Of a stretch of DNA of 64,000 nt, positions 55,646 through 64,000 are shown one piece after another (position 1 is the first letter of the stretch; every line of letters starts with the position of its first letter). The DNA comes from Dromaius novaehollandiae. Lineage: Eukaryota > Chordata > Aves > Casuariiformes > Dromaiidae. Where the stretch lies: the NCBI RefSeq assembly GCF_036370855.1, contig NC_088105.1, positions 13,645,619 to 13,709,618 of the forward strand, written 5' to 3'. Position numbers and translations under genes: made by a program. The notes under the pieces were generated by a model. It was not told where the DNA came from. It ran no database searches and worked only from the letters and a program-made list of their open reading frames with translations.

Positions 55646-58600
55646 GTGAGCGCGCGGGGCCCCCGGCCTGGCGCCCGTTACCTGGCAACGCCCCCCTCGT
55701 TGCCTAGCGACCCCCCCAATGGGGCCGGCGACTTCCGGCGGCCCCGCCCTGCCGCGCGGGCACGGGGACCCGCGTGGGACGGGCCGCCCCCCGGGCTGGG
55801 TCTCTCTGGGGTGGGGGCGCCGCGTGTTTCACTTCGGTCTGAGTCTCCCGCTCCGGCGCCCGGCGGAGCGCGGTAGCGAGTGCGCAGGCGCCGGTTCAGG
55901 TGGCGGCCGGGGCCGGGCGCGGGGCGGGTGTTGCGCGCGCTGACCTTCCCCTGCTGTTCCTCCGCAGAGCTCGCACTGCTGGCGGCTGCTCTGCTCTCTC
56001 CTGAAGCAAGTCCACGGGGGGAAGTGGACCGAGCCCGATGCCATAGGTAACTCATTCAGCTCAGCCTTCTGTGTCCCTCCGGGGATACCCGTGCATGGCC
56101 CTTTCGCCGCGGGAGGAGGTCCTGAGCCTCCTCTGGTGGACAGGGGTCTTCTCGGGACTAAGCCACGTAAAACCAGTTCTTGAAAACCGGTAAAGCTGAA
56201 CTACATTGTCTGAGCCCAGAATAGCTAGGGATCTGATGGCTGCGGAAACTGAGTAAAAAGGAACAAAAAAGCTGAACGTTTTGTCTGAAATCTCTCAAGG
56301 AATGTGGCACACAACCAGCACGGCTTTGCTGGCGGCTCAGCGGGAAATTGGCAAGGCTTTGTGTTGCTCACAGCACCGTTATTTCTCTTTCTTTTGTTTT
56401 TGTTTCTCCACTTACCCACAGTCTGCTCCGTGCAACTGTATAGTAGGTAAATTTATGGACTGATCTTGTTATATAAGTGAATTTTAGGGACGATTAAAGT
56501 TTACTTTAGATAGCACAACTAGTAGTCATTCCCTTGTTATAGTTGTGATGCGACGTCTTTTAGAAAAACATTCTGTGTTATGTTTTTCAATAGTTGATAT
56601 ATTTTCTTGCCCAAATAGCAGAAAATACAATATTTGAAAAATCACATATATAAAAAAAAATCTCTGCAGATTGATGTGTTAAAATGTAGCAACTGCTGCA
56701 TTCTTGCAAAAACAGACCAGAAACCCTACTGAAGTCTCTCAATCAGTAGTTATAAAATTCTGCAAATGGCTGTTTTGTTTTTTCATTTCAGAAGAAATTT
56801 TTCCTACACAATAAAAAGTGCTTATCCTAAACTTCTGTGGGAAGCGGTTCATGTACTGCAGGCACTTAAACGTGTCAGAGGAGCAGGTCTCGCTGATAGA
56901 GTACAAGTCAAGCTAAGCTGCATAAGGGTACTCTTGGCACAGGTAGAGTCGTGATTACTGTTTTCATGCTGCTCTTTCTTCAAAGCAACTGAGAACTGAT
57001 GGACTTGATTAACAAACACACCAGATAGCAGTGCAATGTACATTTTGACAGTTGAGAAGATTTTTCTTTTTTTTTCCCCCCCCCAGAGTTGTAATTGAGT
57101 TTTTATTATATGAGGAAGAGGTCTGGAGCTGCAGTATATTTTTGTTTGACAAATGAAGCAGAAACTGTTCTTTTGCAGCAGTAGTTTCCCATAACGCTAC
57201 TCCCCCCACAGGTGTTTCTTGCCTGAATTCATGAAGTAATGTATATACGTCTGGTCTTGTACTTGTTTTAGATCCTTTTCATCTTAGCCTGCTTAAACCA
57301 GATTAATGCAAGCCCTTACTTGAATGTCATGTTGTATTTCACTGAAAATATTCTGCAGGTTTCATGAAGCAGAAGAACACAGCTTGAACATAGTTTTAAG
57401 AGAGCCGAACCCTGAGGTTCAACCACAGCTTGGTCTTACTTGCTGAAGATGCTTTTATAGATAGCATGTACACACAGAAGGGGATTTATTGGAAGGATTC
57501 AGTAGGTCTTTCTGTATAAACTGCCTAATCCTGATGAAAGGCCGTAAGAAAATGCAGGCAAGGAGGAGATGTTTGAGTGATTGGCATTATCTGCTCTCTG
57601 AGTGATGTTTTTCTAGGCTGTACGGTTTGGAAGAATCCATCTCGCTCTTGCATACTTACACAGCTTCCACTGCCAGTTATCTGAGTACCTTTGCATTGCG
57701 AGGTGGAGAACTGGAGAGACGAGGAAAACAAAGTGACTCCTAAAAGGTCATGGAAAGGCTCTGTGACTCTTTAATCCTCAGTCCCAGGTCTGTACTTGGA
57801 CTGCTCACCCACAGTTCCTGCCTGAGAGCCACACCGATCATACCTTCTCTGGTGTGGTGGCAGTGTGTTGCAGAGGGAAGGCTGAAATAGGGGGAGACTA
57901 AGGAAAGTAAGGACCAGAGCCACATAGAAATTCAGGTGGCAAGTTGCTTTGGTGAGTCTCGCCCTGAGTAACCTGTCAGAGCAGGGAAATGGTGATAAAG
58001 GAAGAAAGCTAGCTTGCTGTTTGTATTCCTTCTTTTGAATTTGTGATTTCTCAGCTGCCTGAACTCTAGATGGCAGCATGTGGTGCTGCTTTGGTTTGTG
58101 GGGGTGGGGGGGGGGGAAGGAGATACTGATCTCCCTTGCTTTTGGAGTACCTCTGCTTTCACCTGTTATCCTGCTTATGGCAGTTCCTTTCTTGACATTG
58201 ACAAATGCACAAAGAAAAGAAAAGGCAACATGCAAACCCAGCTGACTGGAGAATGTTCAAGAGTGATCAATATAAAATCTCTAAGGTTTGAATGCTTCCC
58301 CTGTGCACAAGTGATTGGAGTGCATCTCTACAGTGAGATTTTTTGCAAACCATGTACATCTCAGTCACCCCAGCGTCATGGAGGGAAGTCAGACATTTTC
58401 ACATTCACAGGTTCTGCAAAAAGAGCAAACAGGGTGATGTAGGCCTTTGGGTATCCTTTTTCTGTCTGTAGAGCAGAAGCAAGCTAGTTTTAAAACCAGT
58501 TGTCTCTCTGTGATGTGCTTGTGCAGAAGGTCTGCCTTGCAAAACATGAGTGCTCAAAAAATGGTAGTTCTGCACCATCATGTAACCTGCTGTTACTCAG

Positions 58601-61011
58601 TTATTGTTAGCGTCTTTGTTGGGGATTCATTTGTAGCTTTCACATGGTTAATCACCTGTTCCTGCTCCTACTGCTGAAGACGTGCAGTAATGTGTATAGC
58701 ATTTTCAGCTGTGTATTTTGAGGAGGAGCACTCTGGAAATAAGGGTCTCTTTGGGAATCCACACTCTGTTTTCTTACATTGTCTGACCAGCTTCAGGGTT
58801 TAAGCAGTATACCTTCCTCTGGTGTGCCAAGGCACAAAGGGCTTGCTGGCCCCTTACGGCTACCAGCTCCTTCCAGCCTTAGCAGAGCTGTAGCAATGTA
58901 TCCTATAGGGTTACTGGTATATAGCAGTTTATAGCTCCTCTCTGTGTCTTGGCTTTGTATTATTTTTGGTAGATAAGACTCTCGGACTTCCGAAACCAGG
59001 GATGATGTCTTTGTATTTCACAAGCTTCCATGAACTTCTGTTGTGTAAGTCCAGTCCCTGCTTCAGCCCATGTAGCTTTCAGTGTCCACAGCCTACTGCT
59101 GCCAGAAATTGCAGTGCTTTCCTATATGTGTGAAGAGCATCCCTTTAACTTGCTTTGACCCATGTATCTGCTAACTTTTTCGGTGGCCTGTAGTACTTGT
59201 ACTGGAGCAGGTGTACATGAATTGTTCCTTATTCTCCTGTTCCTGGCCACTCGTGTTTTTAAAGATTTTTGTCATGTCCATTCTCCGCTGTCTTCTTAGC
59301 CTGTGTTGTCATTCCTTACACTGAGGCTGTTCTTTACTTGTGATCTTAAATTTTCCAAGTTTTCTGTAGCCTTTTTGGGACTGAAGAAATAAAGCAAGCT
59401 CTGGATTTGAGCTGTGAGGTCATGGTAGATTTACACAACAATATAATGACGTTCTCTCTGTTTCATCTAGATTCCTTTCTTGATTTCTAGTCTTTGGTTT
59501 GCTTCTGGAGTGTGAGAACTGAGCTTGATATTTTCACAGAACTGTTACAATACAAGATTATCTTCCAGAGTGCAGTGATCAGCTCCAAGCCCATTGCTAT
59601 GTCAGTAAATTTAGGACTTTCTTTTTCCTGAGTGCATCAGTCTTCTTTTTTTTAAAATGGAATCTTATCTGTCATTTTATCTTTATCATCTTCACAATCT
59701 CCTTGCATTCCTTCCTACTGAGTAACTTCACATCAGCAACAAGTTTTCTGTCACTATTGCTTTGCCTTTGTGTCATTTTTTGTTGGTTGAACAACAAATG
59801 TTTAGCAGAGAGCTCTCATGCAAAAGCACCCTGTGTTCCTACCCTCAGATTCTTGTCTGCTGGTCACTTCTGCCATCGATGCAAGGGCCTTCCCTCTCCC
59901 AGCCTAGCCACTTAATTTGTTTGTTCTTGTTGTTCTTGTTGAATGCCTTTGGGAAATCTAAATGGCCTGTGTCAGTTGAATCTTCCTTAATCACTTGCTT
60001 GTTGTTGCCTTAGGAGAACCTTGTCACCTTTTTGAGCAATACTTCTTTTTACAGAAGCTGTGGTTCTTCCCTAGGGTATATTGTTTATCTTGGTGTCCAC
60101 TAATGATGCTCTTTGTTATAGTTTTGATTGATCTACCCAGTACAGTTCTCAGGCTTATTGGTCAGAACCCTTTTTTTATAATAGATTTAATTTTATCGTT
60201 CTTTTCTCCAGTGTTTTACAGATCTGTAGTGCCTGTCTTGTAGCTGTCAGGTAAGATTTGTTGGTATGAAGGAATATGGAGCAGAGCATTACTGAGAATT
60301 AAATAGTCCATGCAGTCTGGTATGCAGTGAGGTGTACTGGTGCTCAGAGACTTGCAACAGGCTGTGAAACTCCTATCTCTAAATTTCAATTTCATTCAGG
60401 ACTAAATTGACCCAGAATATTTACTAATTCGTAGCATGTTTGGTGGCTTATATAAAATGAGTAGGTGAATTGGAGTCCTGTTCTAGTGAGGGTGGTTATT
60501 TATCTTTGTTACATTCATTAATCTCTAAGAGGCCATTAGTGGCCTTGATCTGAACTCTGAATTTCTTTTTTTCCCTCAGCAGTCGTTCTTGTAGATCAGA
60601 ATGGGCAGCATAAGGAAGGCTTACTCTTTAACCCCTGTCCTTTATCAGTTGTTGATAAAGCTCAGAACTGTAGTCTCCACTATCTTCCACTAATCCCTGG
60701 CTGGATTCAAGATCCCTGCTCTCAGAGAAGGCAGCAGTTTCTGGAACTGAATGGGTACATGTATTGAGTAGCACAGTGTGATGTACTTAATTGTTTTCTC
60801 CTTTTCAGATATCCAAATTAGGTTTATAAAATCTGTGCTGTGGTACCATGGCTATGGCAGGCCAGAACTCTATCGGCTCCCCTCCGACGGCTCAGCGGGT
60901 AGTCGGGAGCTGCTGCTGGCGTTTTCCTGGCTGCTGCACAGAATCAGCCTGCTGGAGCAGCTGTTGGCTCGGAACAGAGTGAGGACTGGGGATGAAACCT
61001 CTGTGTGCACG
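55523..61011 (+). CDS. TEDC1: TEDC1, tubulin epsilon and delta complex protein 1, N-terminal part (join 55523-55645, 55968-56046, 60809-61011)
   Basis: TEDC1 (C14orf80 in human) acts at centrioles with TEDC2, delta-tubulin and epsilon-tubulin to keep triplet microtubules stable. The window holds about the first 135 residues; the rest lies beyond the end or in exons I cannot place. Exon 1 encodes MRRARGRALPGAVAALCRAL and DTLRRARFDRPQA; exon 2 SSHCWRLLCSLLKQV and WTEPDAI; exon 3 FIKSVLWYHGYGRPELYRLP and DGSAGSRELLLAFSWLL to NRVRTGD. The motifs ARFDRP, the GYxRPxLxxLP segment and GSRELLLAxSWLL are, as I recall, hallmarks of the vertebrate family. Splice phases agree (0, 1, 0). The position downstream of CRIP1 is the same as in human. 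The start was chosen because it is the only ATG in frame in exon 1. Confidence 0.88.
55646..55967 (+). other. TEDC1: TEDC1 intron 1
   Basis: 322 bases, CpG-rich, from GTGAGC to CCTCCGCAG. It holds the promoter-like motif cluster described next. Confidence 0.85.
55677..55891. promoter_or_regulatory. TEDC1: RFX X-box pair with CCAAT, ETS and NRF1-like motifs (TEDC1 intron 1)
   Basis: GTTACCTGGCAAC at 55677-55689 fits the X-box consensus GTNRCC-N-RGYAAC at every position. A second copy, GTTGCCTAGCGAC at 55699-55711, departs at one base. A CCAAT box follows at 55716-55720, an ETS site ACTTCCGG at 55731-55738 and an NRF1-like TGCGCAGGCGC at 55881-55891. RFX factors drive ciliary and centriolar genes through X-boxes near the transcription start, which suits TEDC1. 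These sites lie just 3' of exon 1, so they act from downstream, serve an antisense transcript, or mark the true promoter of a different first exon. The motifs are seen; function is inferred. Confidence 0.6.
55968..56046 (+). CDS. TEDC1: TEDC1 exon 2
   Basis: 26 codons plus one base; acceptor CTCCGCAG, donor GTAACTC. Encodes SSHCWRLLCSLLKQV and the acidic end WTEPDAI. Confidence 0.85.
56047..60808 (+). other. TEDC1: TEDC1 intron 2
   Basis: 4.8 kb, sharply AT-richer than exon 1 and its promoter. It contains an exon-like open frame out of phase (56792-56942, see findings), a G-run near 58100-58116 and a long antisense CR1-like LINE (about 59230-60240). Ends in the acceptor TCCTTTTCAG. Confidence 0.8.
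59230..60240 (-). mobile_element. CR1-like LINE, reverse-transcriptase/3' region, antisense to TEDC1
   Basis: Read on the + strand, this stretch follows in order the reverse complement of ancient CR1-type LINEs common in turtles, crocodilians and birds, as I remember them. Landmarks are TGAGCTTGATATTTTCACAG (59520), the TCATCTTCACAATCTCCTTG area (59688), GAATGCCTTTGGGAAATCTA (59941) and the TTTGATTGATCTACCCAGTA to CTTATTGGTCAGAACCC segment (60122-60170). Its frame is broken by many stops, so it is a fossil. Edges are approximate. The call is from memory; alignment to CR1 consensus sequences would confirm or refute it. Confidence 0.7.
60809..61011 (+). CDS. TEDC1: TEDC1 exon 3
   Basis: 203 bases, phase 1 to phase 0; acceptor CTTTTCAG, donor GTGAGCG. 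Encodes FIKSVLWYHGYGRPELYRLP and DGSAGSRELLLAFSWLL, then LLEQLLARNRVRTGDETSVCT. This is the best-conserved part of the gene in the window. Confidence 0.93.
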
Positions 61012-64000
61012 GTGAGCGTGTTTGTGTCTTCCCACCCCATCCATCTGTAGGTAACGATCTATGAGATCAACTATGCTATCATTGGTGTGTATTATCTGAT
61101 GCACGGTATCTTGGTACCTCTAAAAATTATTGCCTTACCCTAGCTTTAAAAATCTTTAAAGGGACCACCATATGGAATCCATTCTCCTTCCCTTCTCTAT
61201 CCCGGTGTCCACTTTTTTTATGCAAGTGACCTAGGTTCCTCTTTGCCAAACTCCAACCCCTGTGCAAATGCCCTGACTTTTTCTTGCAATATAGATGAGA
61301 TCAGTGTGGAGGACTGCAAATAAGCAAATGTTTGTGATCTCTGTGGTTCTGAGCTGTATGCTGCTAGGCTGTAGGTACCTGTGGCTCTACAGCGTAAGCA
61401 AAGAGGTTAGCTTTGAATGTTGGGTCTGTTGGTGTGGGGTGATAGAGCAAGTAATCCTAAGGCAAACAGTATTTCTTAAAAACATCTAGATGTTAAATGG
61501 TAGCTACTGCTCTTTGGGTAACTAATGACCTTGTAGCCTCCTTGAGAGAACAGTGCGATATCTTGTTGTTTCCATAAAAAGATGTTAGCATATAGAAAGC
61601 ACGCTCTGAAGTAACCTAAGGATAGCTGTGTCTCTGCCACATCTGTAATATATGTAGTGGTCCAAAAAAAAAGAAAAAAAGCACAGCCTAATAATGTTCA
61701 GGGATATTCCTTTTGAAACCCATTCTTTGCATTTTAATATCACATGCACATGATAGATGTTTTTTCCATTTCTGTATCAGGCTTGCTGCAAGAAAATTGT
61801 GCCTACTCATAGCACTTAAGATGACATAGACTGTATTTAAACTGATCGATGCAATGTGTTAGTGTGGCCAAGGCCCCTCTAGATGGTTGTGAGTTTGTTA
61901 TGAGTCATCTTGGTCTAGTTAGACAGTAATTACTGTTAAGTCTGCATCTAAATGACAGGCTCTCAGAATTGTTTCATTCCTTGGACAAGGGCACTGTAGT
62001 TCAGAAATGAACAGCTGCCTGCTGATATCTAGCAAGATCTAAGATCTTTTGATCTTGTCATGCATACATGCTCTCCCAGACTGTAAGCTGCCTAGATTTC
62101 TAGAATAAAGTTTTTGAGGGTACAGCAAAGCAGGAGAGCGAGGAACGTAGGTGATCTCAAGAAAATTCTCAACTAGCAGCAGCTTTGTTTTAAACTAATG
62201 CTTGTGAGTTAGAGGCAGTACAGTTAGAGCTGCTTCTGTGGCTGGCTGCCCTGCCAGGAGCAGAACCTCTGGCTCCAGGGTAGAGGTTTCCACCTGTACC
62301 CACTACCTCCTCAGCCTGCCCTGTGCAGAAGTCTGTTCTTTCATGGGGAATATTAGAAGCCAAGAGTCACCTCAAAGCCCAGCATGTAAGACCTGGTCTG
62401 TCTGTCAGCAAGGCTAGTAGCAGCCTTTGTATTTCACTGCTGAAGGTGGTGTGGCCACAAGAGCTTGTGGCTGCATTCTTGCGAGGAGGAAGTATTTGGC
62501 TGTGCTTGATGCTAGTTGCAGAGACTTTGGAAAACCAAAATATAAATACACTGTCTTCGGAAGGAAAAATCTGTATAAATGGAAAACAATTTGAAGGGAA
62601 GAGTCTCAGGTAACATCATTATAAACTGTATTTTGAGATAACAGACTGAACCTGCTACTTTAGAATTGTCTGCTGCACAGAAGAGGGCGCACGAGCTGCA
62701 GGTAGTGCTTGGTGCACTTGGTGTGAGTGGTGGTGCCCTCCAGTGATGTGAAGGGCACCTCGAGGCCTTAGAAGAAACCCACTTCTGGAGAACTTTCTAC
62801 TTTAAATTTCTCCTGCTTTTTAAATTGTTTTTGTTGTGTAGTAGCAGATTATTTAATTTTTTTTCGTTCTTAATTTCTATTACGAAAGAATGACAAGTGA
62901 AGTGTAGCAGCAACATGTATTCAGAAAATGAGTCAGTGCCTATATTATTTCCTCTGAAGGATTAAGTTTTGAATTTTTGAAAATGAGATGATAGAACTAT
63001 GGTAATACAATGTTATCTCTTATGCCCACACAGAGACACATTGAGCAAATTATTTCAGTCCCTTTCACCACAATCCTACTGTACACCACCTGTGTTTCTC
63101 AGAAAGCACAGAATACATATTTCATGTTTTTCTCTGGTAACTGTCTGAAACAGTGTTTGGCAGGTTTACAAATCTGGAAATACTTTTGTCAGTGGGCCTT
63201 ATAAAACTTTTATAGACTGGGAGTTGATGCATGTATGTGAAACTCATTGTATTAATGGCAACAATTCTTGTTTAGTGTGCGTGTAGAAAGTTTCGATACT
63301 CTAACAAAATCAGGGTGATCTTAGGGAAAAATTGTAAAAGGTAGTTACAGCTGAGAATAGGTAGATGGTATGTTTTGTGATTCTGTATCGTAAGAGAGTA
63401 AAGAGGACAGAATTTTCACAGAGAGATGTTATTTTATCGGAGCAGCTAGGCACTTCAAAACCAATAAATTCAACCAGTAAAACCCAACCAAACTGAGGTC
63501 TGGTAATGCACAGTTAACAGAAGTAATGATCCTGTGAAGGAGGAAGGTAGGTGGCTCACACACCTCCTGTTAGTTCATAAGGCAGTTCCTTGTAAACCAA
63601 TCACGAAAGTGTGTTGATTGTTGTATAAAAGTGGGACAGTTACCGTATTGTGACTGTATGGCATAGCTTCATGTGGCATTGAGCACTCATTGGGCAGATA
63701 GCGTTCAAGAATATAGCCCCTAAAATCATAGCAAGGAGGGAAAGGAGATGAGGTTGTCAGTTTGATGCCTGCCATCTCATGACTTAAACTACAGTCTGAA
63801 CAATTGCTGTGCTGGAATTCTGGCTCTGTGTGAATGCTAAATACCAAGCATTTTTGATACTTAAACTGAAATGTTCTTGGAAGATACATCACAGATTGTA
63901 AAGACATTGCAAAACATGCCAAAGATGTACATTGTTGTAGTCCTCATTCTCTTCCATTTAAGTAAATGGACAGAAAAAGACAAAAGTACTTGAAAAAAGT
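61012..64000 (+). other. TEDC1: TEDC1 intron 3 and beyond, to window end
   Basis: AT-rich, with no convincing conserved TEDC1 exon. One possible exon (62524-62609) is listed separately. The conserved block that should follow in TEDC1 (a WLxGxL-type helix region) was not found, so the next confident exon is probably beyond position 64000. Confidence 0.6.
62524..62609 (+). CDS. TEDC1: Possible TEDC1 exon (weak candidate)
   Basis: An acceptor TAGTTGCAGAG precedes an open stretch encoding TLENQNINTL, SSEGKICINGK and QFEGKSL, followed by donor GTAACA. If splicing uses the second AG (after 62523) the exon enters in phase 0, which fits the end of exon 3; the first AG (after 62521) would break the frame. 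The family is variable at this point, so the protein cannot confirm it. Transcript evidence would. Confidence 0.3.

Noticed and set aside
57771-58235. 154-codon antisense open frame in TEDC1 intron 2
   Set aside because: No homology, no promoter, and a pyrimidine-rich composition that depletes stops on this strand; probably chance.
1-64000. CRISPR arrays, bacterial operons, riboswitches or phage genes
   Set aside because: The window is vertebrate nuclear DNA. The tandem repeats here have no spacer structure, and no prokaryotic gene signals are present.

Overview
This is vertebrate nuclear DNA: split genes with GT-AG introns, CpG-rich promoters and polyadenylation signals, and no bacterial-style operons. 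Four conserved genes lie on the + strand in the order MTA1 (3' end only), CRIP2, CRIP1, TEDC1 (5' part only). This is the order known from human 14q32.33. The protein sequences are close to, but not, mammalian. Two old LINE fragments resemble the CR1 family, and I see no mammalian SINEs. I infer a sauropsid, most likely a bird; the species cannot be fixed from the window alone.

Layout. 1-22815: the last three MTA1 coding exons in AT-rich introns of 13.0+, 2.8 and 5.2 kb, then a 1.5-kb 3' UTR ending near an AATAAA at 22792. 22816-30858: intergenic DNA that becomes steadily GC-richer and ends in the CRIP2 CpG-island promoter. 30859-38979: CRIP2, eight coding exons, 208 aa, two LIM domains. 38980-45404: GC-rich intergenic DNA whose last 1.2 kb before CRIP1 is a G-rich minisatellite. 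45405-47107: CRIP1, four coding exons, 77 aa, one LIM domain. 47108-55522: intergenic DNA ending in a second, decamer-based minisatellite and the TEDC1 CpG-island promoter. 55523-64000: the first three confident TEDC1 exons plus weaker exon candidates, in AT-rich introns that carry an antisense CR1-like LINE. The GC-rich block therefore runs from just past MTA1 to TEDC1 intron 1, with AT-rich flanks on both sides.

The genes are not a pathway. MTA1 is a subunit of the NuRD chromatin-remodelling and deacetylase complex. CRIP2 and CRIP1 are LIM-only zinc proteins whose exon structures show that they share one ancestral LIM module. TEDC1 is a centriole protein that works with delta- and epsilon-tubulin. 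The observations most worth following are: a promoter-like cluster in TEDC1 intron 1 (a consensus RFX X-box, a degenerate second X-box, CCAAT, ETS and NRF1-like motifs); the minisatellites at or next to the 5' ends of CRIP2, CRIP1 and TEDC1; and a MTA1 C-terminus that lacks the proline-rich SH3-binding stretch of the human protein.
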